Source: Trujillonella endophytica (GTDB lineage: Bacteria; Actinomycetota; Actinomycetes; Mycobacteriales; Geodermatophilaceae). From it: a DNA stretch of 64,000 bases. Under the pieces are notes generated by a model. It made no database searches. It had not been told where the DNA came from and saw only the letters and a program-made list of their open reading frames with translations. The translations under genes were made by a program, and so were the position numbers. Positions within the stretch are counted from its first letter, which is position 1. Every line of letters begins with the position of its first letter. Where the stretch lies: the NCBI RefSeq assembly GCF_019799905.1, contig NZ_JABGCI010000006.1, positions 62,001 through 126,000 on the forward strand. Reading direction: 5' to 3'. Positions 27,163 to 36,230 of the stretch are shown piece by piece.

Positions 27163-28101
27163 GTGACCGCGGGGCCCCCGGGTCCTGCGCGGGCGCACGG
27201 CGTCCTGGCGGGGTACGACGAGGTCGTCGAGCTCGGGGACGTCGGGCCGTGGCGGCCGAAGCTGGTCGCCACCGACCTCGACGGCACGCTGCTCGACTCC
27301 GACTCGCAGGTCAGTCCCCGCACGCGCGCGGCGCTGGAGGCCTGCTGGGACGCCGGGGTCCCGGTGGTCGGCGTGACCGGCCGGGGACCGCGGCTGCTGG
27401 AGAGCGTGCGCGCCGCGCTCGACGGCCGCGGCATCGCGGTGCTCGCCCAGGGCGGCTTCGTCGTCGACCTCGAGCGGGACGAGGTGCTGCGCACCGTCGG
27501 GCTGCCCCGCGACCGGGCGGTGGCGGTCATCGAGCGGATCGAGGAGGTCGCCGGCGACCTCGTGCTCGCCGTGGAGGACGCGGCGGAGCAGGGCGAGGTG
27601 CACACCCAGCTGCGCGTGCAGCACGGTTTCGACTGGCCCTACCCCGAGCCGGCGCACCTGCTGCCCCGCCACCAGGTGCTGCCGCCGGGGGCCGTGCTCA
27701 AGGTGTTCCTGCGGTCCGCGTCGATACCCCAGGACGAGCTGCTGGCCCGCGCCCGCTCGGTCGTGGACCCGGTCGACGCCGAGGTGACCCACGCCGGCCT
27801 CGGGTTCATCGAGGTCCTGCCGCCCGGGGTCACCAAGGCCACGGGCCTGGCGATCGCCCTGGAGCGCTACGGCGTCGGCATGGGCGACGTCCTCGTGTTC
27901 GGGGACATGCCCAACGACCTGCCGATGATCACCGCCGTCACCGAGGCCGGTGGCCGCTCGGTCGCCGTCGCCAACGCCCACCCCGCCGTGCGCGCGGCGG
28001 CGCAGGCGCGCACCAGCGGGCACGAGGTCGACGGCGTCGCCCGGTACCTGGAGGCCGTCTTCCAGGGGTCCCGGCGGGGGAGGGGTGTGGCCGGTGTCTG
28101 A
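27163..28101 (+). CDS. HAD-superfamily (Cof/IIB) phosphatase 1
   Basis: A 312-residue protein with HAD motifs in order: KLVATDLDGTLLDSDSQ (I), PVVGVTGRGPRL (II), PPGVTKATGLAIAL (III Lys) and [13 protein letters not shown] (IV). The cap between II and III is the IIB alpha/beta type. The GTG at 27163 follows GGTGGAG; an ATG at 27139 in frame has no ribosome site. It lies 37 bp after serS and overlaps the second HAD gene by 8 bp. The substrate is probably a sugar phosphate or nucleotide, not identifiable here. Confidence 0.88.
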   Translation: MTAGPPGPARAHGVLAGYDEVVELGDVGPWRPKLVATDLDGTLLDSDSQVSPRTRAALEACWDAGVPVVGVTGRGPRLLESVRAALDGRGIAVLAQGGFVVDLERDEVLRTVGLPRDRAVAVIERIEEVAGDLVLAVEDAAEQGEVHTQLRVQHGFDWPYPEPAHLLPRHQVLPPGAVLKVFLRSASIPQDELLARARSVVDPVDAEVTHAGLGFIEVLPPGVTKATGLAIALERYGVGMGDVLVFGDMPNDLPMITAVTEAGGRSVAVANAHPAVRAAAQARTSGHEVDGVARYLEAVFQGSRRGRGVAGV

Positions 28102-28897
28102 CTGGCGTCCGCGGCTCATCGCCAGCGACATGGACGGCACGCTGCTGCGCGGGAACGACACGGTCAGTCCCGAGACGGTGGCCGAGCTGGAGCGGTGGCG
28201 GGCCGACGGCGTGCCCGTCGTGCTGGCCACCGGCCGGCCGCCGCGGTGGATGGTCCGCATCCGCGAGCAGCTCCGGCACGGCACCGCGGTGTGCTGCAAC
28301 GGCGCCGTCCTGCTGGACCTGGAGAGCTTCACGGTCCTCGACGAGGACGCGCTCGGCCCCGAGGTGCTCCAGGAGGTGACGGCGGAGCTGCGGCGCGTGC
28401 AGCCCGACACCTGGTTCGCCGTCGAGTACGGGCTGGAGTTCCGGCACGAGCCGATCTACCAGCCCCGCTGGGACGCCGACGCCCCCGGTGTGGCCGTCGC
28501 GACCCTCGACGAGATGGTCGCCGTCCCGGTGGCCAAGCTCCTGGCACGGCACGAGTCGCTGCCCCGCGACGACTTCATGTCCCTCGTGGAGCGGATCGCG
28601 GGGGACCGGGCCACGGTGACCAACTCCTCGGCCGACGCGCTGGCCGAGATCTCCGCGCCCGGGGTGACCAAGGCCAGCGGCCTGGCGAAGGTCGCCGCGC
28701 AGCACGGGGTCGACGCGGGCGAGGTCGTCGTCTTCGGGGACATGCCCAACGACATCGCCGCCTTCGAGTGGGTGCGGGCCGCCGGCGGGCGGGCGGTCGC
28801 GATGGCCCACGCCCACCCCGACCTGCTCTCCGTCGCCACGGACGTGACCGGTACGAACGAGGAGGACGGGGTGGCCGCCTTCCTGGCCGCCCTCTAG
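28094..28897 (+). CDS. HAD-superfamily (Cof/IIB) phosphatase 2
   Basis: A 267-residue paralogue of the preceding gene, with motifs [17 protein letters not shown] (I), [12 protein letters not shown] (II), [13 protein letters not shown] (III) and [13 protein letters not shown] (IV). The GTG at 28094 lies 8 bp inside the end of the first HAD gene and follows GGGGGAGGGG, so translational coupling is likely. SDWRPRLIA matches the normal N-terminus. Confidence 0.9.
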   Translation: MSDWRPRLIASDMDGTLLRGNDTVSPETVAELERWRADGVPVVLATGRPPRWMVRIREQLRHGTAVCCNGAVLLDLESFTVLDEDALGPEVLQEVTAELRRVQPDTWFAVEYGLEFRHEPIYQPRWDADAPGVAVATLDEMVAVPVAKLLARHESLPRDDFMSLVERIAGDRATVTNSSADALAEISAPGVTKASGLAKVAAQHGVDAGEVVVFGDMPNDIAAFEWVRAAGGRAVAMAHAHPDLLSVATDVTGTNEEDGVAAFLAAL

Positions 28898-29004
28898 TCA
28901 CTCCGGCACCACACGCCGCTCCGCTTGAGCCCCGGGAGTCGCTGCCGAGACTCCTGCCGGTGAGCCACGGATGTGCCGTGGAGGAGCAGCAGGGGAGCCG
29001 GGAC
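28898..29004 (+). promoter_or_regulatory. Leader region of the chemoreceptor gene with two small hairpins
   Basis: This gap holds GGAGTC pairing with GACTCC (around 28936-28954), and CCACGG pairing with CCGTGG (around 28966-28981) just ahead of the AGGGGAGC ribosome site. I do not recognise a known riboswitch in it. Confidence 0.3.
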
Positions 29005-30624
29005 ATGGACGTCGTCCAGTCGCTCGACGCTCGGGGCACGGAGCGGTCCGGTGGCTGGGGGTTGCGCAGCCGCGTGCTGGGCGCCGTCCTCGTCGTCGCC
29101 GTGACCACCCTCGGGGTCGGGGCCTTCGGCATCAGCCGGATGTCCGCCCTGGACGCCAAGGCCGCCGAGGTCTACTCCCGGGGCGCCGAGCCGCTGGACG
29201 GGCTCCGCCAGCTGCAGGCCGACTGGTGGGAGATGGCGGCCTTCACCGCTCGCGCCGCCATCCCGACGCTGCCGGCGGAGAGCCTCGCCCGCTCCGCGCA
29301 GGGTCGCGCCGCGGCCGCCGAGGAGCTCGCGGCCGACACCGAGGCCGTCGCGGGCATGCCGCTGTCGGCCGAGGCCCAGGAGGCCTTCGCGGCGTTCCGG
29401 ACGGCGGTCGACGCCTACCTCGGCACCCTCGCCGAGCTCCAGCAGGCGTCGGGCAGCACGCCCCCCGCCCGCCTGGGCCAGCTGGTCCAGGAGCTCGAGC
29501 AGAACGAGACGATCATCGAGGAGTCGCTGGTCACGGCGACCGCCGCGGCAGCCGCGAACGCCGTCCAGGTGACCGAGGAGGCGCACGACGCCTACACCTC
29601 GGCGCGGACCGTGACCGTGCTGATCATCGTCGCCGGCCTCGTCATCGCCGTCGGTCTGGCCCTGCTGGTGGCGCGCAGCGTGACCGGCCCGGTGCAGCGG
29701 ATCCGCGAGGTGCTGGCCCAGGTCGCCGGCGGGGACCTGCGGGTGCGCGCCGGCCGGACCGGCGGCGGCGAGCTCGGCGAGGTCGCCGAGTCCCTCGACC
29801 ACACCCTGGACGCGCTCGGCTCCGTGCTGACCCTGGTCGGGCAGTCGGCCCACCAGCTGGCCGACGCCTCGCGCCAGCTCGACACCGCCTCGGCGGCGAT
29901 CGCGGACAACGCACGGACGGCGGCCGGTCAGGCCGATGCCGTGGTGACCTCCGCCGGGGAGGTCGCCTCGAGCGTCGACACGGTGGCGGCGGGCTCCTCC
30001 CAGATGGAGTCGGCGATCCGCGAGATCGCCACGAACGCCACGCAGGCGGCGCGGGTCGCCGGCCAGGCGGTCACCGTCGCGGAGAACACCACGCGCACGG
30101 TCGGCAAGCTGGGCGACTCCTCGCAGGAGATCGCCACCGTCGTGAAGCTCATCAACGGGATCGCCGAGCAGACCAACCTGCTGGCGCTCAACGCCACCAT
30201 CGAGGCCGCCCGGGCCGGTGAGGCGGGCAAGGGCTTCGCCGTCGTGGCGTCGGAGGTCAAGGAGCTGGCGCAGGAGACCGCGCGGGCCACCGAGGACATC
30301 TCGCGGCGGGTCGAGGCCATCCAGGCCGACACCGCCGGCGCCGTCGACGCGATCGGTCGGATCAGCACGGTCATCGGCGAGATCAACGACTTCCAGGCCA
30401 CGATCGCCGCGGCGGTCGAGGAGCAGACCGCGACGACCAACGAGATGAACCGGAACGTCGCCGAAGCGGCCAGCGGCTCGCAGTCCATCGCCAACGCGAT
30501 CTCCGGGCTGGCGGCGGGCACGCAGGAGACCAACTCCCGCGTCGAGGACGCCCAGCAGGCCGCGGCCGAGCTGGCCCGCATGAGCGGTCAGCTGCAGCAG
30601 GCGGTCGCCCGCTTCGCGGTCTGA
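29005..30624 (+). CDS. Methyl-accepting chemotaxis protein
   Basis: A 539-residue transmembrane receptor. TM1 is at about residues 24-43, followed by a helical 4HB-type sensor domain (about 44-200), TM2 (about 203-229) ending VARSVTGP, and HAMP (about 230-280). The signalling domain's hairpin tip reads [20 protein letters not shown] (about 388-407), then [15 protein letters not shown]. It senses an outside ligand and would control CheA, but no che or flagellar gene lies in the window. The ATG 29005 follows AGGGGAGCCGGG. The frame is open far upstream only as a shadow of the HAD gene. Confidence 0.93.
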   Translation: MDVVQSLDARGTERSGGWGLRSRVLGAVLVVAVTTLGVGAFGISRMSALDAKAAEVYSRGAEPLDGLRQLQADWWEMAAFTARAAIPTLPAESLARSAQGRAAAAEELAADTEAVAGMPLSAEAQEAFAAFRTAVDAYLGTLAELQQASGSTPPARLGQLVQELEQNETIIEESLVTATAAAAANAVQVTEEAHDAYTSARTVTVLIIVAGLVIAVGLALLVARSVTGPVQRIREVLAQVAGGDLRVRAGRTGGGELGEVAESLDHTLDALGSVLTLVGQSAHQLADASRQLDTASAAIADNARTAAGQADAVVTSAGEVASSVDTVAAGSSQMESAIREIATNATQAARVAGQAVTVAENTTRTVGKLGDSSQEIATVVKLINGIAEQTNLLALNATIEAARAGEAGKGFAVVASEVKELAQETARATEDISRRVEAIQADTAGAVDAIGRISTVIGEINDFQATIAAAVEEQTATTNEMNRNVAEAASGSQSIANAISGLAAGTQETNSRVEDAQQAAAELARMSGQLQQAVARFAV

Positions 30625-30685
30625 GCGAGGACCCCGCTGCCCTCACCACTCGCACGCTCGCGATGGGCCGCGGCAGCGGGGCCGA
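30622..30685 (+). terminator. Stop-codon-linked hairpin after the chemoreceptor gene (family A, copy C)
   Basis: Directly after the TGA comes GCGAGGACCCCGCTGCC. CCCCGCTGCC (30632-30641) pairs perfectly with GGCAGCGGGG (30672-30681). The loop keeps ACC.CTCGC..GCTCGCG text like the copies at 32725 and 42740. Stem bases differ from those copies but still pair. Confidence 0.75.
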
Positions 30686-30693
30686 GGAACGCC

Positions 30694-30845
30694 GACGGCG
30701 CCGTCTCCCTCGGGAGGCGGCGCCGTCGTCGTCTCGCAGCCAGCGCTGTCGACCGGCGATGATCACGATCCTCGCGTCGTGGTCGCCGTCCCCACGGCGG
30801 ACCGCGAGGTCGGGAGCAGGAACGCGGCGGCCGCGATCATGGTCG
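30694..30845. repeat. Cluster of nested inverted repeats between chemoreceptor and bpa
   Basis: GACGGCGCC (30694-30702) pairs with GGCGCCGTC (30719-30727). Further on, ATGATC at about 30757, CCTCGCG at about 30771, and GCCGT-CCCC-ACGGC near 30790 form nested arms with CGCGAGG and GATCAT downstream. The stretch lies between convergent genes and holds no convincing ORF. Confidence 0.5.
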
Positions 30846-30869
30846 CGGTGTCGTCCGGGGACGACGGTG

Positions 30870-31418
30870 TCAGAGGTACTGGCCTCCGCCGGGACGGAAG
30901 TCCGGCTGCTGCGGGGCGCCGGCCCCGGCACCGCCGGGCAGCGCGCGACGACGCATCTCCTCCAGTTGCGCGCGGGCGGCCATCTGCTGGGCGAACAGCG
31001 CCGTCTGGATGCCGTGGAACACGCCCTCGAGCCAGCCGACCAGCTGGGCCTGGGCGATGCGCAGCTCGGCGTCCGACGGCGTCTCGTCCTCGGCGAACGG
31101 CAGCGTGATCCGCTCCAGCTCGTCCCGCAGCTCCGGCGCCAGCCCCTGCTCGAGCTCGCGGATGGACGACGCGTGGATGTCGCGCAGACGCTGCCGGCTC
31201 GCGTCGTCCAGGGGAGCGGCCCGGACCTCCTCGAGCAGCTGCTTGATCATCGTGCCGATCCGCATGACCTTGGCAGGCTGCTCGACCATGTCGCCCAGGC
31301 CGGCGGCCCCGCCGCCGTCCTCACCACCGGCGAGGGGCATGGCGCCCACGGGCTGCCCGTCCGGTCCGACGACGACGACCTGCTGCGGACGCTCACTTCC
31401 GTTCCCGGGGATGGTCAT
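30870..31418 (-). CDS. bpa: Bacterial proteasome activator Bpa
   Basis: A 182-residue protein (Mtb Rv3780 is close to this length). A flexible N-terminus (MTIPGNGSERPQQVVVVGPD) is followed by the four-helix core: VMRIGTMIKQLLEEVRAA, IHASSIRELEQGLAPELRDEL and AQLVGWLEGVFHGIQTALFA. The C-terminus ends GQYL, the hydrophobic-Tyr-X type tail that docks on the 20S proteasome and opens its gate without ATP. This implies the genome has a proteasome. ATG 31418 is the clear start; the longer frame upstream is a shadow of the aminotransferase gene. Confidence 0.94.
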   Translation of the reverse strand: MTIPGNGSERPQQVVVVGPDGQPVGAMPLAGGEDGGGAAGLGDMVEQPAKVMRIGTMIKQLLEEVRAAPLDDASRQRLRDIHASSIRELEQGLAPELRDELERITLPFAEDETPSDAELRIAQAQLVGWLEGVFHGIQTALFAQQMAARAQLEEMRRRALPGGAGAGAPQQPDFRPGGGQYL

Positions 31419-31503
31419 GCCTCCATCCTGCCTCGCCCGGGGGCCGTTCCGCCCGGCCGGGAGGGCCGGTCCCCGCGCCCGGGTGCGGCTAGGGTCGCTG
31501 CCC

Positions 31504-32727
31504 ATGGGGGTGGGCGAGGCGAGGCTGGACATCGCCCGCGTCCGTGGCCGGTTCCCGGGCCTGTCCGACGGGCTGGTGCACGCCGAGGGGCCCATGGGCA
31601 CGCTGGTCCCCGAGGACGTGGTGCACGCCATCACCCAGGCCCTGCGGGTACCGGTGTCCCCCCGGGGCGGGGTGTTCCCGGCCTCGGCGCGGGCCGAGGG
31701 CCTGGTGACCGGTGCGCGGGCCGCCATGGCCGACCTGACCGGCGGCGTGCCCGCGGGCGTCGTCCTCGGGGCCAGTGCCACCGCGCTCACCTACGTGATG
31801 GCCGGCGCGCTGGCCCACACGTGGCGGCCGGGCGACGAGATCGTCGTCAGCCGGCTGGACCACGACGCCAACATCCGCCCCTGGATCCAGGCCGCCGAGC
31901 GGCGCGGGGTGACGGTCCGCTGGGCCGAGGTGGACATCGAGACCGGCGAGCTGCCGGCCTGGCAGTACGACGAGCTGCTCGGCCCACGGACCCGGCTGGT
32001 CGCGGTCACCGCCGCCAGCAGCGCCATCGGCACGCGCCCGGACGTGGCCGCCATCGCCGCCCGCGCGCGGGGGGTGGGGGCGCTGGTCTTCGTCGACGCG
32101 GTCCACGCCGCGGCCCACCACCCCGTCGACCGCCTGGCGCTGGGGGCCGACATGCTCACCGTCTCCGCCTACAAGTGGTGCGGTCCGCATGTCGCCGCCG
32201 TGGTGGCCGACCCGGAGCTGCTCGCCGGGCTGCGACCGGACAAGCTGCTGCCGGCCCCGGACCGGGTGCCGGACCGGTTCGAGATCGGCGCCCAGCCCTA
32301 CCAGCTGTACGCGGGCGTCACCGCCGCCGTCGACCACCTCGCCGACCTGTGCGGGGAGGCCGCGGGCAGCCGGCGGGAGCGGCTGCGCCAGTCCATGACG
32401 GCCGTCGCCGCGTACGAGGGGCAGCTGTTCGACTGGCTGGACCAGGCGCTGCGGGCGATGCGGCACGTCCAGGTCCTGGGTGCCGCGGCGGACCCGACGC
32501 CGGTGCTGTCGTTCACCGTCGACGGCATGCGCCCGCGGCAGGTGACGGCCGACCTCGCCCGGCGGGGCATCTGTGCCTGGGACGGCGACCGCTACGCCCG
32601 CGAGCTGTTCGACGCCTTCGGCGCGAGCGAGGCCGGCGGGGCGGTCGGCCTGGGGCTGATGCACTACAACACCGCAGAAGAGGTCGGCTACGTCATCGAC
32701 GCGGTCGCTGCCCTCCGGCCGCGCTGA
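31504..32727 (+). CDS. Class V aminotransferase, cysteine desulfurase-like
   Basis: A 407-residue PLP enzyme of fold type I. The PLP lysine lies in TVSAYKWCGPHVAAVVAD, preceded by the pyridine-N Asp in GALVFVDAVHAAAHHPVD. The cofactor phosphate region is LGASATALTYVMAGAL. These proteins are often called cysteine desulfurase-like, but there is no clear catalytic Cys loop as in IscS/SufS, so activity may differ. ATG 31504 starts MGVGEARLDIARVRGRFPGL. It is divergent from bpa. A strong hairpin follows the stop. Confidence 0.87.
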   Translation: MGVGEARLDIARVRGRFPGLSDGLVHAEGPMGTLVPEDVVHAITQALRVPVSPRGGVFPASARAEGLVTGARAAMADLTGGVPAGVVLGASATALTYVMAGALAHTWRPGDEIVVSRLDHDANIRPWIQAAERRGVTVRWAEVDIETGELPAWQYDELLGPRTRLVAVTAASSAIGTRPDVAAIAARARGVGALVFVDAVHAAAHHPVDRLALGADMLTVSAYKWCGPHVAAVVADPELLAGLRPDKLLPAPDRVPDRFEIGAQPYQLYAGVTAAVDHLADLCGEAAGSRRERLRQSMTAVAAYEGQLFDWLDQALRAMRHVQVLGAAADPTPVLSFTVDGMRPRQVTADLARRGICAWDGDRYARELFDAFGASEAGGAVGLGLMHYNTAEEVGYVIDAVAALRPR

Positions 32728-32790
32728 TGGAGGACCCCCTCGCCCCCACCGCTCGCTGGCTCGCGGCGGGCCCCTGCGAGGGGGCCGCCG
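32725..32790 (+). terminator. Stop-codon-linked hairpin after the aminotransferase gene (family A, copy A)
   Basis: After the TGA: TGGAGGACCCCCTCGCC. The outer stem is CCCCCTCG (32735-32742) with CGAGGGGG (32777-32784). The inner stem is CCCACCGC with GCGGCGGG around TCGCTGGCTC. It almost matches the reverse-strand copy at 42740-42810, in which the outer stem is CCCCCGTG with CACGGGGG, a compensatory change. Confidence 0.85.
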
Positions 32791-32808
32791 ACAGGCCAGG
32801 GGCTGATC

Positions 32809-33801
32809 TCAGTCCCCGGCCAGCAACAGCACCTTGCCGACGTGCGCGCTGGCCTCCACGACCTGGTGCGCCTCGGCCGCGCGGGACATCGGCAGCCGCC
32901 GGTCGACGATCGGCCGGACCACGCCCCGCTCGACGTCGGGCCAGACGTCGTGGAGCACCGCGGTGACGATCTCCGCCTTGCCGCCGGGCCCGGCCGACGG
33001 CCGGGACCGCAGCGTGGTGGCGTGCACCGCCCCGCGCTTGCGCATGAGCTTCCCGAGGTCCAGCTCGGCCTTGGTGCCGCCCTGCATGCCGATGCAGACC
33101 AGCCGCCCGCCGATGGCCAGCGCGTCGACGTTCCGTGCCAGGTACTTGGCCCCCATGTTGTCCAGGACGACGTCCACCCCGGCGCCGTCGGTCTCCTCGC
33201 GGACCCGCTCGACGAAGTCCTCGTCGCGGTAGTTGACCGTCACCTCCGCCCCGAGCTCGCGGCAGACCTCGAGCTTGGCCGCGGTGCCGGCGGTGGTGAA
33301 CACGCGGGCGCCGGCGCGGGCGGCGAGCTGGATGGCCATCGTGCCGATGCCGCTGGAGCCGCCGTGGACGAGGAAGCTGTCGCCCCGGCGCAGCCCGGCC
33401 AGCATGAACACGTTCGACCAGACCGTGCACACGACCTCGGGGAGCGCCGCCGCCGTGGCCAGCTCCACGCCGGACGGGCGGGGGAGCAGCTGCCCGGCCG
33501 GGACGGCGACCCGCTCGGCGTAGCCGCCGCCGGCCAGCAGGGCGCAGACCTCGTCGCCCACCCGCCAGCCGGTCACGCCCTCGCCGACCTCGCTGACGAT
33601 CCCGCTGCACTCCAGGCCCAGGACGTCGCTGGCGCCGGGCGGCGGCGGGTAGAAGCCCTGCCGCTGCAGCAGGTCGGCGCGGTTGACGGCGGTGGCGACG
33701 ACGTCGACGACGACCTCGCCCGGCCCGCACACCGGGTCGGGGACCTCGCCCCAGCCCATGACCTCGGGGCCGCCGGATCCGCTCAGGGTGACCGCTCGCA
33801 T
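32809..33801 (-). CDS. NAD(P)H:quinone oxidoreductase of the zinc-independent MDR family
   Basis: A 330-residue enzyme of the PIG3/QOR type. The N-terminal GroES-like fold reads VTLSGSGGPEVMGWGEVPDP; AVNRADLLQRQGFYPPPPGASDVLGLE is also typical. The NADPH-binding site is VHGGSSGIGTMAIQLAARAGA. No structural Zn Cys cluster is seen, as expected for the group. It reduces quinones using NADPH in the cytoplasm. ATG 33801 is the start. It is convergent with the aminotransferase gene. Confidence 0.92.
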   Translation of the reverse strand: MRAVTLSGSGGPEVMGWGEVPDPVCGPGEVVVDVVATAVNRADLLQRQGFYPPPPGASDVLGLECSGIVSEVGEGVTGWRVGDEVCALLAGGGYAERVAVPAGQLLPRPSGVELATAAALPEVVCTVWSNVFMLAGLRRGDSFLVHGGSSGIGTMAIQLAARAGARVFTTAGTAAKLEVCRELGAEVTVNYRDEDFVERVREETDGAGVDVVLDNMGAKYLARNVDALAIGGRLVCIGMQGGTKAELDLGKLMRKRGAVHATTLRSRPSAGPGGKAEIVTAVLHDVWPDVERGVVRPIVDRRLPMSRAAEAHQVVEASAHVGKVLLLAGD

Positions 33802-33925
33802 GCCCCGACCCTAGAAGGACCCCGTCCTCCTCACGCCTCGCAGGCCCGGCACCAGCCCCGGGACGGGGCCGCGGTGCAAGGCGGTTGCAAGCGGTTCGCC
33901 AGCGCCGGGCGCGACCGTCTGCGCC

Positions 33926-34591
33926 ATGACGACCTCGCTGACCGCCCGCCCCGTTCCCGCCCCGAACGTGGTGGCCGATCTCCCGGCCGCCGTCCCGGCC
34001 GCCTTCCCGGCGCCGCGGTGCGACACCGGCGTCCGGCCGCTGCGGACGCCGTTCCCGGCCGATGTCTGCCCGATCGAGCTGCGGGCCCTGCGCACCGGCG
34101 CGCGCACGCTGGCCGACGCGCTCATCGGCATCGCGCTCGACGCGCCGTGCGACCGGCAGCGGCAGGGCGCGGTGGTCGACCTCGCCCGCCTGGTGCTCGG
34201 CGGCGTGCGCAGCACGGCCGGCCGCGTGGCCGACGACGCCGTCTTCGCGGCCGCCACCGCTGCCCGTGAGGCGCTGCCGGCGTTCGCCCACGACATCAGC
34301 GCCGGTGCCCCGCTGCTGGCGATGGCCACCACCGCGCTGGCCGACGTGCTGGACGAGCGGGCGACCGACCTCCCGGTCCACGAGCACAGCTGGCGCGCCT
34401 CGCCGCTGGTCTGCCGGCGGCGTTTCGCTCCGGACGCGGGTCCGGCGCATGCCGTGCTCCCGTGGTTCCTCGACTCCGCGGACCCCGCCGAGCGGGTGGC
34501 CCTCGTGCAGGGCGCCTCCCTGCGGGCCCGCTGGGCGCTCCGCCTCGGAGACGAGCGGTACCTGCGGACGGTGGAGCTCGTGCGCGGCTGA
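33926..34591 (+). CDS. Uncharacterised 221-residue protein
   Basis: I do not recognise a family. The protein starts MTTSLTARPVPAPNVVADLP. It has a Pro/Ala-rich N-terminus (about residues 1-45), then appears mostly alpha-helical and Ala/Leu/Arg rich. A VHEHSWRASPLVCRRRF stretch lies at about 151-167. There is no signal peptide or membrane helix. GC-rich third positions and an in-frame ATG suggest a true gene. It stands alone between a divergent quinone reductase and the LGFP pair. Confidence 0.7.
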   Translation: MTTSLTARPVPAPNVVADLPAAVPAAFPAPRCDTGVRPLRTPFPADVCPIELRALRTGARTLADALIGIALDAPCDRQRQGAVVDLARLVLGGVRSTAGRVADDAVFAAATAAREALPAFAHDISAGAPLLAMATTALADVLDERATDLPVHEHSWRASPLVCRRRFAPDAGPAHAVLPWFLDSADPAERVALVQGASLRARWALRLGDERYLRTVELVRG

Positions 34592-34760
34592 GTCCCGGGG
34601 GGAGCCGGGTACCACCGGCGAGGCCGGCTCACGACCCCGTTCGTCACACCCGTCCATCGGCTCCCGACGGACCCACCGCTTCCGCGTCGCGGCGGTCTCG
34701 GCGGTGCCGTCGGCCATACGGTTCGCCCCGCTGTTGCTGCCGCAGACCCGGGGGTCGTCC

Positions 34761-36230
34761 GTGCTGAGTCGTGTCCGATCCGTCCTCCGGGCCCGGCGGG
34801 TGGCCGCCGCCCTGGCCGTCGGCGTCCTCAGCGGCGTGCTCGTGGTGGGCCCGGCCCCCGACGCCGCGGCGGACACCTTCTCCTCGCCGTCCACCGGCAC
34901 GCACTCCGTCGGTGGCGCGATCCTCGACCAGTACCGCGTGCTGGGCGGGCCGGCGGGCAAGCTCGGGTACCCGGTCACCGACGAGCTGCCCACCCCGCGG
35001 CACGGCGGCCGGTTCAACCACTTCGAGCGCGGGTCCATCTACTGGGCGCCGGGCAGCGGCGCCCACGAGCTCTTCGGCGCCATCCGCGGTCACTGGGCGT
35101 CGCGCGGCTGGGAGAACGGTGTCCTCGGCTTCCCCGTGACCGACGAGTTCCCGGTCGGCCACGGCGGCGTCGCCCAGAACTTCTGGGGCGGCTCGGTCTA
35201 CTGGTCGGCCCCGACCGGTGCGCACTCGGTCGTCGGCGCCATCCGGGAACGGTGGGGCGCGCTCGGCTTCGAGCAGGGCTACCTCGGCCTCCCGGTGTCC
35301 GACGAGATCCCGCTCCGCCGGGGCGCGTTCGGCCTCTTCCAGGGCGGTGCCGTCTACTGGAGCCCGACCACGGGGGCGCAGGCGGTGCGCGGGGCGATCG
35401 CCGCCCGCTGGGGCCAGTGGGGGTACGAGAACGGCCCGCTCGGCTACCCCGTGACCAGCGAGATCCCGCTGGGCACCGGGGGCGCGCTCACCCACTTCCA
35501 GGGCGGGACCATCTCCTGGCACCCGACCACGGGGGCGCACGTCGTCGTCGGCGCGATCCGGGACCTGTGGGCCGGCATGGGCTGGGAGGCCTCGCCGCTC
35601 GGGCACCCGACGTCGAGCGAGTACAGCGTCCCCGGCGGACGGCGCACCGACTTCCAGCACGGCTCCATCACCTGGACGCCGCAACTGGGCGCCGCTCCCG
35701 ACGTCACGGTGTCCGGCTGGGGGAGCCAGTACGTGAACCTGAACGTGGGACGGGCACCCATGTTGGCGGCGATCACCAGCGGGCCGACGAGCCACTACTT
35801 CGGGGTGGAGGCGCGCGACGCGAACGACGAGTGGGCGGGTCTCCTGGCGAACGACGTGGGGACCTACAGCGGCACCGTCGGGCTCAATGTCGGGTGGTCG
35901 GTGACCTCCCCGGTGACCGGCTTCCAGGTGGACGCCGACACGTCCTGGTCCATGCGCCTCATGCCGCTGGCCTGGGCCCCGGCCTTCGGCAGGTACCAGC
36001 CCATGAACGGCAGCGGGAACACGGTGCTGCACTACGTGGGTACGCCGGGGACCGTCCGCATCACCGGGAGCGGCAGTGGCTACTTCGGCGTGACCGCCTA
36101 CACCAACTCGGGCCGGTACCTGAAGCTCCTCTCGAACGCGATCGCTCCCACCAGCGGGTCGTGGAGCCTGCCGCAGGACGTCTATCTCGAGGTCGAGGCG
36201 GACGGCCCGTGGACGATCGACGTCGTCTGA
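34761..36230 (+). CDS. Secreted LGFP-repeat protein 1
   Basis: A 489-residue exported protein. The GTG at 34761 (after GGGGGT) starts VLSRVRSVLRARRVAAALAV, followed by a hydrophobic signal peptide cleaved near AAADTFSSP (about residue 36). Five LGFP repeats spaced about 53 residues apart follow: LGYPVTDEL (68), LGFPVTDEF (121), LGLPVSDEI (174), LGYPVTSEI (226) and LGHPTSSEY (279). Each is linked by a W/Y-rich G-SIYWSP-TGAH unit. The last 180 residues form a beta-rich, unnamed domain ending WTIDVV. LGFP repeats are thought to attach proteins to the cell wall or its arabinogalactan. It is translationally coupled to its paralogue (TGATG). Confidence 0.9.
   Translation: MLSRVRSVLRARRVAAALAVGVLSGVLVVGPAPDAAADTFSSPSTGTHSVGGAILDQYRVLGGPAGKLGYPVTDELPTPRHGGRFNHFERGSIYWAPGSGAHELFGAIRGHWASRGWENGVLGFPVTDEFPVGHGGVAQNFWGGSVYWSAPTGAHSVVGAIRERWGALGFEQGYLGLPVSDEIPLRRGAFGLFQGGAVYWSPTTGAQAVRGAIAARWGQWGYENGPLGYPVTSEIPLGTGGALTHFQGGTISWHPTTGAHVVVGAIRDLWAGMGWEASPLGHPTSSEYSVPGGRRTDFQHGSITWTPQLGAAPDVTVSGWGSQYVNLNVGRAPMLAAITSGPTSHYFGVEARDANDEWAGLLANDVGTYSGTVGLNVGWSVTSPVTGFQVDADTSWSMRLMPLAWAPAFGRYQPMNGSGNTVLHYVGTPGTVRITGSGSGYFGVTAYTNSGRYLKLLSNAIAPTSGSWSLPQDVYLEVEADGPWTIDVV

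Noticed and set aside
28898..29004. c-di-GMP-I (GEMM) riboswitch before the chemoreceptor
   Set aside because: No AGGGCAAACC or GGACGCAAAGCC core; only two simple hairpins are present.
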